NCBI GenBank assembly: GCA_963762605.1
Contig: CAVXLJ010000020.1
Coordinates: 1 to 64,000, forward strand
DNA: 64,000 nucleotides
Direction of reading: 5' to 3'
Source of the DNA: CAVSRC01 sp963762605
GTDB taxonomy: Bacteria > Pseudomonadota > Alphaproteobacteria > Rhizobiales > Kaistiaceae
The notes under the pieces: model-generated
Seen by the model: only the letters and a program-made list of their open reading frames with translations
Database searches by the model: none
What the model was told of the DNA's origin: nothing
Position numbers and translations under genes: made by a program
In this document: piece by piece, positions 27,953 to 37,209 of the stretch
Layout of the letters: each line of letters opens with the position of its first letter
How positions within the stretch are numbered: the stretch's first letter is position 1

Positions 27953-28354
27953 TCAGAGAGATGCCTGAAGTTTCTGAATCGCCTCGCTGCCAATTGCTTC
28001 ATCGATTTCGGGGCTCGAACCAGAAATCCCGACCGCGCCGGCGCACTGGCCATCGAGCAGGATCGGCACACCGCCAATTCCGGGGAAGTCCGCCGACGGC
28101 GTCGTGGCGGATCGCCGGTGCATCTCGGCGATGGCCTGGGTGGTGACGCCCACCGTTGCCGCGACGCGGGCCTTGGCGCTCGCCAGGCCGACGGTATAGC
28201 TCCGCGCACCGTCCATCCGGGCGAAATGCAGCAGGTTGCCTGCATCGTCCGCCACCGCCACGCTGACCGCCACGGAGCGTTCGGTGGCCGCGTGAAGGCA
28301 TGCCGCTGACAGGGCCTGGGCATCCAAGAATGTGAGGGAAGGTTTCAGGCGCAT
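27953..28354 (-). CDS. GlcG/HbpS-like (DUF336) protein inside the dcw cluster
   Basis: A 133-residue protein of the GlcG/HbpS heme-binding-like family: AVADDAGNLLHFARMDGA, SAKARVAATVG, the loop GIGGVPILLDGQCAGAVGISGS and a C-terminal helix. Members bind heme or cobalamin or accompany small-molecule oxidation genes. Start ATG 28354 gives the normal family N-terminus (LTFLDAQALSAA). It lies between murB (119 bases upstream) and ddlB, a place where most dcw clusters have no such gene. No signal peptide is seen. Confidence 0.8.
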   Translation of the reverse strand: MRLKPSLTFLDAQALSAACLHAATERSVAVSVAVADDAGNLLHFARMDGARSYTVGLASAKARVAATVGVTTQAIAEMHRRSATTPSADFPGIGGVPILLDGQCAGAVGISGSSPEIDEAIGSEAIQKLQASL

Positions 28355-28475
28355 CGCCAGACTCTCCTTGCTGGCGCTACGCGCCACGCGACGGCGGGAT
28401 GCCGTCACATGGTTTCTAATTATACCACGTCGAAAATCCGCCGGACAAGGTGAACGGCGGACGGGAGTGCGGGTG

Positions 28476-29420
28476 CTACCCGCCTCCCAGAAACGGTTCG
28501 ACCGCCGCGCCGGGCAGGAAGCGGCCGACCCGCTTGATTTCCCAGTCCAGCCGCACGCCGCTCGCGGCCAGCACGCGCGCCCGCACCGTCTCGCCGAGGC
28601 GTTCGAGATCGGTGGCCGTGGCAGCACCGGTGTTGATGAGGAAGTTGCAGTGCATCTCGGAGACCATGGCGCCGCCGATATGGAGGCCACGGCAGCCGGC
28701 CGCGTCGATGAGTTGCCAGGCCTTGCCGCCGGGCGGATTGGTGAAGGTCGAGCCGCCAGTCTTCTCGCGGATCGGCTGGGCGCGCTCGCGATGCGCCTCG
28801 ACGTCGTCCATCGCCACCTGGATCTCGGCCTTGGGCGCGGGCGTCCCCTGAAACACGGCCTCGGTGAAGATGAGATCGTCGGGCGCGGCAGAATGGCGAT
28901 AAGTGAAGCCCATCTCCGCGTTGGAGAGCACATGGCGGCGCCCTGCCCGGTCGACCGCATAAGCCTCGACCAGACATGCGCGCGTTTCGCCGTCATTTGC
29001 TCCGGCATTCATGCGAAGCGCCCCGCCAAGCGTGCCGGGAATGCCGTGATAGAAGGCGAAGCCGGCAAGCCCCTCGGCAAGCGCAAAGGCGGCGAGCCGC
29101 TTGTCGGCGAGCGCCATGCCGGCGCGGATGCGGTCACCATCTTCACGGACGGCATGGCCGAAGCCTTTGGCCGAAAGCCGGATGACGACGCCTTCGATGC
29201 CACCATCGCGCACGAGCAGATTTGAGCCGACGCCGATGACGGTTACCGGGATTTCCGGATTCAGTTTCTCAAGGAAGAGCGCGAGGTCGTCGCTGTCGGC
29301 CGGCTGGAACAGAAGCTCCGCCGGGCCGCCGACGCGAAACCAGGTGAACGGCGCCAGCGGCGCGTTCTCGGTCAACCGCCCGCGGACGGCGGAAAAATCA
29401 CCGAAACGATCGGTGGTCAT
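28476..29420 (-). CDS. murB: UDP-N-acetylenolpyruvoylglucosamine reductase
   Basis: FAD-dependent second step of UDP-MurNAc synthesis, 314 residues. FAD-binding motifs are TWFRVGGPAEL-like near residue 24 and GVGSNLLVRDGGI; the active-site region is YHGIPGTLGGALRMNAGAN; the proton-donor Ser lies in GGSTFTNPPGGKAW. The type I layout is missing no segment. The start overlaps the murC stop by four bases. Confidence 0.95.
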   Translation of the reverse strand: MTTDRFGDFSAVRGRLTENAPLAPFTWFRVGGPAELLFQPADSDDLALFLEKLNPEIPVTVIGVGSNLLVRDGGIEGVVIRLSAKGFGHAVREDGDRIRAGMALADKRLAAFALAEGLAGFAFYHGIPGTLGGALRMNAGANDGETRACLVEAYAVDRAGRRHVLSNAEMGFTYRHSAAPDDLIFTEAVFQGTPAPKAEIQVAMDDVEAHRERAQPIREKTGGSTFTNPPGGKAWQLIDAAGCRGLHIGGAMVSEMHCNFLINTGAATATDLERLGETVRARVLAASGVRLDWEIKRVGRFLPGAAVEPFLGGG

Positions 29421-30820
29421 TTGAGCTTCGCCAGTTCACCGGGCAGCGCATAGGCCCACGCGCTGATCGAGCCGGCGCCGAGGCAGACGACATAGTCGCC
29501 GGGTTTCGCCAGTTCCGCGATTGTTGCGGGGAGCGCTTCCGGCCCGGCCAGCGGGCGCGCGTCGCGATGGCCGCGCATGCGCAGGCCTTCCACCAGATGA
29601 TCGCGGTCGATGCCTTCGATCGGCGTCTCGCCGGCCGGATAGACCGGCGCCACGATGACGACCTCGGCGTCGTTGAAGCAGGTGCAGAACTGGTCGAAGA
29701 GGTCGCGCAGCCGGGTGTAACGGTGCGGCTGAACGACGGCGATGACCCGGCCCTTGGCCACCGAGCGGGCGGCCTTCAGCACCGAGGCGATCTCGATGGG
29801 GTGGTGGCCGTAATCGTCGATGATCTCGACGCCGTTCCAGGCGCCGGTGCGGGTGAAGCGGCGCTTGACCCCGCCGAAGCCGGCCATGCCGGCTGAAATG
29901 GCCGCGTCCGAGACGCCGAGATGATGGGCGACGGCCAGCGCCCCGGTGGCGTTCTGGACGTTGTGCTCGCCCGGCATGGCGATCGACAGGTTCTCGATCA
30001 CCCGGCGGTCGCCGCCCTGGCGGTCGCCGATGATGGCGGTGAACAGCGAGTGGCCGTCGTCGATGCGCAGGTCGGTGTAGCGCACGTCCGCCTGCGGGCT
30101 GGCGCCATAGGTGACGATGCGGCGGTCCTCGATGCGCCCGATCAGCGCCTGCACCTCCGGGTGGTCGATGCACATCACGGCGAAGCCGTAAAACGGCACG
30201 TTCTCGACGAACTGGCGGAAGGCTTCGCGCACGCGGTCGAAGGTGCCGTAGTGGTCGAGGTGTTCCGGGTCGATATTGGTGACCAGCGCCACATCGGCCG
30301 GCAGCTTGACGAAGGTGCCGTCGGATTCGTCGGCCTCGACCACCATCCAGTCGCTGGCACCCATGCGCGCATTGGTGCCGTAGGCGTTGATGATGCCGCC
30401 ATTGATGACGGTCGGGTCGAAACCGCCGGCATCGAGCAGCGCCGCCACCATCGAGGTGGTCGTGGTCTTGCCGTGCGTGCCGGCGACCGCCACCGCCTGC
30501 TTGAGGCGCATCAGTTCGGCCAGCATCTCGGCGCGGCGCACCACCGGCAAGAGCCGGGCGCGCGCCGCCTGCAGCTCGGGATTGTCGCGCTTGATGGCCG
30601 AGGACACGACCACCACCCGCGCATCGCCGAGATTGGCGGCGTCGTGGCCGATGGCGATGGCGATACCCTTCTTGCGCAGGCGCTGGACATTGGCGTTGTC
30701 GGAGAGGTCTGAGCCCTGCACGCGGTAGCCGAGATTGACCAGCACCTCGGCGATGCCGCTCATGCCGATGCCGCCGATGCCGACGAAATGCACCGGCCCG
30801 ATATCCAAGCCCATCTTCAT
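29417..30820 (-). CDS. murC: UDP-N-acetylmuramate--L-alanine ligase
   Basis: Adds L-Ala to UDP-MurNAc, 467 residues. The N-terminal Rossmann part has HFVGIGGIGMSGIAEVL; the ATP loop is GTHGKTTTTSMVA; DDYGHHP is the C-terminal metal/substrate motif. Four-base overlaps tie it to murG upstream and murB downstream. Confidence 0.96.
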   Translation of the reverse strand: MKMGLDIGPVHFVGIGGIGMSGIAEVLVNLGYRVQGSDLSDNANVQRLRKKGIAIAIGHDAANLGDARVVVVSSAIKRDNPELQAARARLLPVVRRAEMLAELMRLKQAVAVAGTHGKTTTTSMVAALLDAGGFDPTVINGGIINAYGTNARMGASDWMVVEADESDGTFVKLPADVALVTNIDPEHLDHYGTFDRVREAFRQFVENVPFYGFAVMCIDHPEVQALIGRIEDRRIVTYGASPQADVRYTDLRIDDGHSLFTAIIGDRQGGDRRVIENLSIAMPGEHNVQNATGALAVAHHLGVSDAAISAGMAGFGGVKRRFTRTGAWNGVEIIDDYGHHPIEIASVLKAARSVAKGRVIAVVQPHRYTRLRDLFDQFCTCFNDAEVVIVAPVYPAGETPIEGIDRDHLVEGLRMRGHRDARPLAGPEALPATIAELAKPGDYVVCLGAGSISAWAYALPGELAKLK

Positions 30821-31944
30821 GCGGCAACCCCAGATTCCCGACCGGCAGAGTCGCCGGCCGCGACACGCTCTACCACATCGGCGAGGCGTTTGACGGCATC
30901 CGGACGGCCGGATTTGCGCGACGCCTCAGCCGCCACGCCGAGCCGTTCCGGGTCGCCCATCAGCGCGGCCAGATCGGCGGCGAGCCGTTCAGGCGTCATA
31001 TCCTTCTGCTCGATCATCCAGCCGCCGCCGGCAGCGGCCAGAACCGTCGCATTGGCCTTCTGGTCCTGATCGAGCGCGCCGGGCAGCGGAATCAGGATCG
31101 CCGGCCGGCCGATCACCGTCAGCTCGGCGATGGTGGAGGCGCCGGACCGGCAGATCACAACACAGGACTGGGCCATGCGCCGCGGCATGTCGTGGAAGAA
31201 TGGTGCCAGGTCGGCGTCGATACCGAGGCCATCATAGATCGCCTTGACGCGCGCCAAATCCTCCGCGCGGCATTGCTGAACGACCTTCAGGCGTGCCCGC
31301 TCCGCCTCGGGCAGAAGCGCAATCGCCGGCGGCACCAGATCGGACAGGAAGCGCGCGCCCTGGCTTCCCCCGAAGATCAGCAGGTTGAACGGGTTGCGGT
31401 TCGGTGTTGGCCGGTAGGACGTGCGTGCCGCTGCCAGTACCGCCGGGCGCACGGGATTGCCGGTCTGCGTGATCCTGGCGCTCACCTTTTCGGTGCCGCG
31501 CACCTGCGGCTGGCTGGTGGCGATGGCGGTGACCCGCGGCGCCAGGAAGCCGTTGGCGCGGCCGATGACGGCGTTCTGCTCGTGAATGACGGTGGGCACG
31601 CGCTCGCCGGATGCGGCCAGCATGGTCGGCAGCGTCGGATAGCCGCCGAACCCGACCGCGACGGCCGGCTTCAGGCGGCGCATGAGGGAGCGCGCCTGAA
31701 GGTAGCCGACGCCCAGCTGCACGATGCCGCGCGCCATGGCGACCGGCGAGCGGGTCAGGGTCGCCGAGGCGATGAGGTGGGTCTCTTCCGCAGGGAAATC
31801 CCGGCCATAGGCTTCAACGCGATGGTCGGTGGCCAGATGGATGCGCCAGCCGCGCTTCTTCAGCTCCAGCGCCAGCGCTTGGGCTGGAAACAGGTGGCCA
31901 CCGGTACCGCCGGCCGCCAGCAGTGCAAGTTTTTTGTCAGTCAT
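30817..31944 (-). CDS. murG: UDP-GlcNAc:lipid I N-acetylglucosaminyltransferase
   Basis: Membrane-associated GT28 enzyme that converts lipid I to lipid II, 375 residues from ATG 31944. G-loops AAGGTGGHLFPA (near residue 9) and FGGSQGARF, and the donor-binding GASTIAEL, are present. The frame stays open further upstream, but that part covers a palindromic repeat. Four-base overlap with murC. Confidence 0.95.
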   Translation of the reverse strand: MTDKKLALLAAGGTGGHLFPAQALALELKKRGWRIHLATDHRVEAYGRDFPAEETHLIASATLTRSPVAMARGIVQLGVGYLQARSLMRRLKPAVAVGFGGYPTLPTMLAASGERVPTVIHEQNAVIGRANGFLAPRVTAIATSQPQVRGTEKVSARITQTGNPVRPAVLAAARTSYRPTPNRNPFNLLIFGGSQGARFLSDLVPPAIALLPEAERARLKVVQQCRAEDLARVKAIYDGLGIDADLAPFFHDMPRRMAQSCVVICRSGASTIAELTVIGRPAILIPLPGALDQDQKANATVLAAAGGGWMIEQKDMTPERLAADLAALMGDPERLGVAAEASRKSGRPDAVKRLADVVERVAAGDSAGRESGVAA

Positions 31945-31998
31945 CAAAAGGGGACACTCTTCTCCCTGCCTGAAGAGCAGGGTCTTTGCGTGCGGGCA

Positions 31999-32026
31999 CG
32001 CCCCCTCGCCCCATTGGGGAGAGGCG
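31999..32026. repeat. REP-like palindrome between ftsW and murG
   Basis: CTCGCCCCATTGGGGAGAGG is a short hairpin of the CTCTCCCC/GGGGAGAG type that also occurs twice inside the oxoprolinase gene. It lies in the 150-base gap that breaks the otherwise overlapping ftsW-murG spacing. Confidence 0.5.
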
Positions 32027-32097
32027 TGGCGCCGTGCCAAAGGCCGTGTGATGCCCGCAAGGGGGGAGGCAACCCTCAGGCTGTTGCCGGTGGACCA

Positions 32098-33258
32098 TCA
32101 CACCGGCTTGGGCGTCGGCGGCGGCGTCGCGATCACCCGCCGCACGATGCGCCGCGGCTCCGGCCCGCGCCGGGTGAGCGCCAGCAAGAGGCCCATGCCG
32201 AAGGCAACGGCGACCATCGACGACCCGCCATAGGAGATGAAGGGCAGCGTCATGCCCTTGGCCGGGATCATGTTGAGGTTGACCGCTATGTTGATGACCG
32301 ACTGGACGCCGAAGAGAACCACGAGTCCGGAGCCGGCAAGGCGCACGAATGGATCCTCCTGCCGGGTCGAGCCCGACAGGCCGCGGAAGACAACCAGGGC
32401 GAAGACGAGAACCAGCGCGATGCAGACGATGATCCCGAATTCCTCCGCCGCCACGGCGAAGATGAAATCGGTATGGGCGTCCGGCAGCACGCGCTTGACC
32501 ACGCCCTCGCCCGGCCCCTGCCCGAACCAGCCGCCGTGCAGGATCGAATCGAGCGCCTTGTCGATCTGGAAGGTGTCGCCCGATTGCGGCGCGATGAACC
32601 GGTCGATGCGCGCCGCGACATGGGGAATCGTCTCATAGGCAACGACGACGCCACCGAGAGTCACCAGCCCGAGCGCGACAATCCAGAACCACGACAGCCC
32701 GGCCATGAAGAACAGCGATCCCCACGCGATGCTGATCAGCATGGTCTGGCCGAAATCCGGCTCGGCGATCAGCAAGGCAACGGCAATGCCGAGAAGGATG
32801 ATGGCGAAGACATTGCCGGGGATGTCCTGCCGGCGCCGGTTCTCGGCGAACAGCCAGGCGACGACGACGACGAAGGCCGGCTTCATGAACTCGGAAGGCT
32901 GCATCGACAGGCCGGCGATATCGATCCAGCGGCGGGCGCCTTTCACCTCGACGCCGATGACCAGCGTCACCATCATCAAGACGACGGCGACCGCGAGCAC
33001 GATAAGCGCCGTGCGCCGCACCTGAGCCGGCGTCAGAAACGATGTGGCGATCATCACCGCCAGCGCCGGGAAGAAGAAGGCGATCTGGCGATCGACGAAA
33101 TGGAAGCTGCTGTAGCCGAGGCGTTCGGCGACCGCCGGCGAGCCGGCGAAGGAGAGCACGATGCCCGAGAGCATCAGCACGACGAGCGCGCCGAGCAGAT
33201 ATTTGTCCACCGTCCACCACCACTCGGCGAACGCACTACGATCGGCGCGGCTGACCAT
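32098..33258 (-). CDS. ftsW: Peptidoglycan polymerase / lipid II-linked division protein FtsW
   Basis: SEDS-family glycosyltransferase of the divisome, 386 residues from ATG 33258, about ten membrane spans. Motifs: GARRWIDIAGLSMQPSEFMK, AEPDFGQTM and the C-terminal PFISYGGSSMV. Its ATG overlaps the murD TGA by one base (TGATG). Confidence 0.95.
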   Translation of the reverse strand: MVSRADRSAFAEWWWTVDKYLLGALVVLMLSGIVLSFAGSPAVAERLGYSSFHFVDRQIAFFFPALAVMIATSFLTPAQVRRTALIVLAVAVVLMMVTLVIGVEVKGARRWIDIAGLSMQPSEFMKPAFVVVVAWLFAENRRRQDIPGNVFAIILLGIAVALLIAEPDFGQTMLISIAWGSLFFMAGLSWFWIVALGLVTLGGVVVAYETIPHVAARIDRFIAPQSGDTFQIDKALDSILHGGWFGQGPGEGVVKRVLPDAHTDFIFAVAAEEFGIIVCIALVLVFALVVFRGLSGSTRQEDPFVRLAGSGLVVLFGVQSVINIAVNLNMIPAKGMTLPFISYGGSSMVAVAFGMGLLLALTRRGPEPRRIVRRVIATPPPTPKPV

Positions 33259-34659
33259 CAGGCGGCCTCCCCCTGGCTGGTAATCCCATCGAGCTGAAGC
33301 ACAAGCGCGCGGAAGGCGTCGCCGCGTCGCTCGAAATTCTTGAACTGGTCGTAAGAGGCGCACGCCGGCGACAGCAGCACCACCGGCTCCGCCGCCTTGT
33401 CCGCGGCCGCATCGGCGGCCGCCGCCGCAAGCGCGGCGGAAAGCGTGCCCGACATCACATGCGGCACCTTTTCGCCGAGCGTGCGGGCGAAATCCTCCGC
33501 CGCCTCGCCGATCAGATAGGCCTTGGCGATGCGCGGGAAGAAGTCGGAAAGCGAGGCGATGCCACCCTCCTTGGGGCGGCCACCGGCGATCCAGTAGATC
33601 GGTGCGAAGCTCGCCAGCGCCTTGGCCGCGGCATCGGCGTTGGTTGCCTTGGAATCGTTGACGAAGAGCACGCGGCCACGCCGGCCGACCTCCTCCATGC
33701 GGTGCGACAGGCCGGGGAAGCTGTGCAGGCCCCTGACGATGGTCGCAGGATCGAGGCCGAGGGCGCGGGCCACCGCCACCGCGGCGGAAGCGTTCTGGGC
33801 GTTGTGGGCGCCGCGCAGCGCGCCGATGCCGGCGAGACTGGCGACGCGGGTCGAGGCGCCGTCGGCGACCGCAACGATCTCACTGCCGGCAGCATAGACG
33901 CCATCGGCCAGCGGCCGGCGGGCGGAGACGCGGATGACGCGCTTGCCCGAGCGCGCGACGCGATCGGCAATCGCCTGCGACGGCTTGTCGTCGACAGCGA
34001 TCACGGCGATGCCGGAGTCGGCAACCAGCCGCTGCTTGATCGCGGCATAGGCGTCGAAGGTTCCGTGGCGATCGAGATGATCGGGCGTGACGTTGAGCAA
34101 TACGCCGATGGACGGGTCGAGGCTGGGCGCCAGGTCGATCTGGAAGGACGAGCACTCGATGACGTGGGTACGCCCGCGCGACGGCGGCTCCAGCGACAGG
34201 ATCGCCTTGCCGATATTGCCGCCCATCTGCACGTCGCGGCCGGCGGTGGCGATGAGATGGGCGATCAGCGCCGTCGTCGTCGACTTGCCGTTGGTGCCGG
34301 TGATGGCGATGAACGGCGCGTCGGGACAGTGGCGGCGGCGCTCGCGGCAGAACAGCTCGATATCGCCGATGACTTCGACACCGGCAGCCTGTGCGCTCAC
34401 CACCGTCCAGTGCGGCTTGCGGATGGGTGAGCGGCACGCCGGGCGTCAGCACCAGCGCGGCGAAGCGCTTCCAGTCGGCAACGCGCAGATCAACGATCGC
34501 AATGCCGGCGGCGCGCGCCGCAGCGACCGAATCCTGGTTGTCGTCCCAGGCGGCAACCACCGCCCCGCCGGCGGCCAGCGCCAGCGCGCTGGCGCGGCCG
34601 CTCTCGCCGAGGCCAAAGACCGCAACGTGCCTGTCCGCGAAGCTGGTGACGGGGATCAT
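33258..34659 (-). CDS. murD: UDP-N-acetylmuramoyl-L-alanine--D-glutamate ligase, frame interrupted by +1 shift
   Basis: Adds D-Glu to UDP-MurNAc-L-Ala. The N-terminal domain from ATG 34659 (FADRHVAVFGLGESGRASAL) reads correctly to LTPGVPLTHP. There one extra base near 34419-34422 throws the frame; removing it gives HPKPHWTVVSAQAAGVEVIGDIELF and the rest continues with the ATP loop GTNGKSTTT and NDSKATN to the TGA at 33258. The repaired length is about 466 residues. murD is essential and normally single-copy, so a sequence error is the simplest explanation. Confidence 0.88.
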
Positions 34660-34669
34660 GGTGCGATGG

Positions 34670-35755
34670 TCACCTGAGCTTGAGGCTGGAGAGGCCGATC
34701 AGTGCCAGAAGCACGGCAACGATCCAGAAGCGGATGACGATCTGCGGTTCGGTCCAGCCCATTTCCTCGAAATGATGGTGGATCGGCGCCATGCGGAAGA
34801 CCCGTTTACCGGTGAGCTTGAACGAGGTGACCTGGATGATCACCGACAGCGCCTCGACGACGAACAGACCGCCGACGATGGCCAGGATGATCTCGTGCTT
34901 GGTGGCCACCGCCACCGAACCGAGCAGGCCGCCCAGCGCCAGCGAGCCGGTATCGCCCATGAAGATCGCCGCCGGCGGCGCGTTGAACCACAGGAAGCCG
35001 AGGCCGGCGCCGAGCAGCGCGCCGCACAGCACCGCCAGTTCGCCGGTGCCGGACACGAAGTGGATCTGCAGGTAATCGGCGAAGACCGCATTGCCCGAGA
35101 GATAGGCGATGAAGCCGAAGCTTGCCGCCGCGATCATCACCGGCACGATGGCGAGGCCATCAAGGCCGTCGGTGAGGTTGACCGCATTGCCGGCACCGAC
35201 CACGACGAAGGCGCCAACCGGCACGAAGAACCAGCCGAGATTGATGACCAGCTCCTTGAGGAAGGGAAACGTCAGCGATGTCGACAGCGGCGCCTCGCCG
35301 ACCAGGGCGAGGATGACGCAGGCGGCGCCGGCGACGCCGAATTCCAGCGCCAGGCGTGCCCTGCCCGAATAGCCCTTGTCGGTCTGCCTGGTGACCTTGA
35401 GGTAGTCGTCGTAGAGGCCGATGAGGCCGAAGGCGATGGTCACCAGCAGGACGATCCACACATAGACGTTGGCGAGATTGGCCCACAGCAGCGTCGATAC
35501 GATCAGCCCGGAGAGGATCATCAGCCCGCCCATGGTCGGCGTGCCGGCCTTGGTGAGCAAGTGGTTCGGCGGGCCGTCGGCGCGGATCGGCTGGCCCTTG
35601 CCCTGGCGGATGCGCAGTGCGGAAATGATGATCGGCCCGAACAGGAAGACGAAGACCAGCGCCGTCATGGTGGCGCCGGCCGTGCGGAAGGTGATGTAGC
35701 GGAAGACGTTGAGGAACGAGGCGTGCTCGACGAACTCACCGAGGAAATAGAGCAT
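34670..35755 (-). CDS. mraY: Phospho-N-acetylmuramoyl-pentapeptide transferase
   Basis: Integral membrane enzyme that makes lipid I, 361 residues from ATG 35755 with about ten spans. Family motifs are GDDYLK-like GLYDDYLKVT, the catalytic region NAVNLTDGLDGLA, FMGDTGSLALGG and APIHHHFE. Its ATG overlaps the murF stop by one base; murD follows after ten bases. Confidence 0.96.
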   Translation of the reverse strand: MLYFLGEFVEHASFLNVFRYITFRTAGATMTALVFVFLFGPIIISALRIRQGKGQPIRADGPPNHLLTKAGTPTMGGLMILSGLIVSTLLWANLANVYVWIVLLVTIAFGLIGLYDDYLKVTRQTDKGYSGRARLALEFGVAGAACVILALVGEAPLSTSLTFPFLKELVINLGWFFVPVGAFVVVGAGNAVNLTDGLDGLAIVPVMIAAASFGFIAYLSGNAVFADYLQIHFVSGTGELAVLCGALLGAGLGFLWFNAPPAAIFMGDTGSLALGGLLGSVAVATKHEIILAIVGGLFVVEALSVIIQVTSFKLTGKRVFRMAPIHHHFEEMGWTEPQIVIRFWIVAVLLALIGLSSLKLR

Positions 35756-37209
35756 CAGGCGCCATCCTGTTCCTGCGCGACACGTGCGGCGGCCCTGGCA
35801 GGAGCGAAGCGCGCCTTGATGGTTTCGACCAGCGGCCCCATGCGGCTGGCATTCGATCCCTTGACCATGATCACGTCGCCGGGCGCAATGGCCTCGACCA
35901 CCAGCGGCTCCATATCGCCTGCCCGTTCGGTATAGCCGCCGTGCAGCCGCACCGGCAGCGCATCCCACAGCGAGCGCATCAGCGGCCCAACCAGGAAGAC
36001 AGCGTCGACATCGGCCTCCGCCAGCGGCGCGGCAAGGCCGGCATGCATGGCCTCGGCGCCGCGCCCAAGCTCCAGCATGTCGCCGAGGATGGCGATGCGC
36101 CGCCCGTTGCGCCCCGGCTCGGTCTGGCCGAGCAGCGCGATCGCGGCGCTCATCGACGCCGGATTGGCGTTGTAGCTTTCGTCGATCAGCACGGCCGTGC
36201 CGCCTGGCACAAGCAGCTCCTGGCGCTGGCCGCGGCCCTTGCCGGCGGCAAGCTCGGCAAACGCCAGCACCGCACGCGCCAGATCGCCGCCGAGCAGCGA
36301 CACGGCGGCAAGCACGGCCAGGCTGTTCTGCACGAGATGACGACCGGGCGCGCCGAGCTTGTAGGAAACCGTCTCGCCGAACACGCTGGCGGCGATGCAG
36401 GAGACATTTTCCTTGAGGTGGACCTCGGTGAGCCGCACCTCGGCGTCCTGGTGTTCGCCGAAGCCGACGACGCGCTCGACGCCGGCTTCGCGCGCAAGGT
36501 CAGCCAGCAGCGCGTAGTGCGGATTGTCGCGATTGATGATCGCCGCCCCGCCGGGCTCGACGCCCAAGAAGATCTCGGCCTTGGCGCGGGCGATCTCTTC
36601 CACGTCCTTGAAATATTCGAGGTGGACTGGCTCGACCGTGGTGACCAGCGCCACATGCGGGCGCACCATGCGGGTGAGCGGCTCGATCTCGCCCGCATGG
36701 TTCATGCCGATTTCGAAGATGCCGTATTTGGCCTCGCGTGGCATGCGAGCGAGCGTCAGCGGCACACCCCAATGATTGTTGAACGAAGCCGGCGAGAAAT
36801 GCACCGCACCTTCGGCGGCAAGCGCCGCGGCGAGCATCTCCTTGGTGGTGGTCTTGCCGACACTGCCGGTGACCGCGGCAATGCGGGCCTGGCTGCGCAG
36901 GCGTGCGGCGATGCCGACGCCGCTGAGCGCTTCCAGCACGTTGGCGGCGACGGTCAGCGAGCCGGTGATGCGGCCGAGCCCGGCGAGACGATCCTCGCTG
37001 ACGACGGCGGTGGCGGCACCCGCGGCGAGCGCAATCGAGACGTAGTCGTGCCCGTCGTGCTTGTCGCCCTGAATGGCGAAGAAGGCCGCGCCCGGCCTGA
37101 TCGTGCGGCTGTCGATGGAGATGCCGGTGATCACTTCGGGGGGCCGCCCGAACGGCCGGCCGCCGGTCGCGCCGAGAAAGGCGTCCCAGGTCCACAGCGG
37201 CGAGGTCAT
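35755..37209 (-). CDS. murF: UDP-MurNAc-tripeptide--D-alanyl-D-alanine ligase
   Basis: Adds D-Ala-D-Ala to the UDP-MurNAc tripeptide, 484 residues. ATP loop GSVGKTTTKEMLA, NNHWGVPLTLAR, and DESYNANPASM are the hallmark motifs. It overlaps murE by four bases and mraY by one base. Confidence 0.96.
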   Translation of the reverse strand: MTSPLWTWDAFLGATGGRPFGRPPEVITGISIDSRTIRPGAAFFAIQGDKHDGHDYVSIALAAGAATAVVSEDRLAGLGRITGSLTVAANVLEALSGVGIAARLRSQARIAAVTGSVGKTTTKEMLAAALAAEGAVHFSPASFNNHWGVPLTLARMPREAKYGIFEIGMNHAGEIEPLTRMVRPHVALVTTVEPVHLEYFKDVEEIARAKAEIFLGVEPGGAAIINRDNPHYALLADLAREAGVERVVGFGEHQDAEVRLTEVHLKENVSCIAASVFGETVSYKLGAPGRHLVQNSLAVLAAVSLLGGDLARAVLAFAELAAGKGRGQRQELLVPGGTAVLIDESYNANPASMSAAIALLGQTEPGRNGRRIAILGDMLELGRGAEAMHAGLAAPLAEADVDAVFLVGPLMRSLWDALPVRLHGGYTERAGDMEPLVVEAIAPGDVIMVKGSNASRMGPLVETIKARFAPARAAARVAQEQDGA

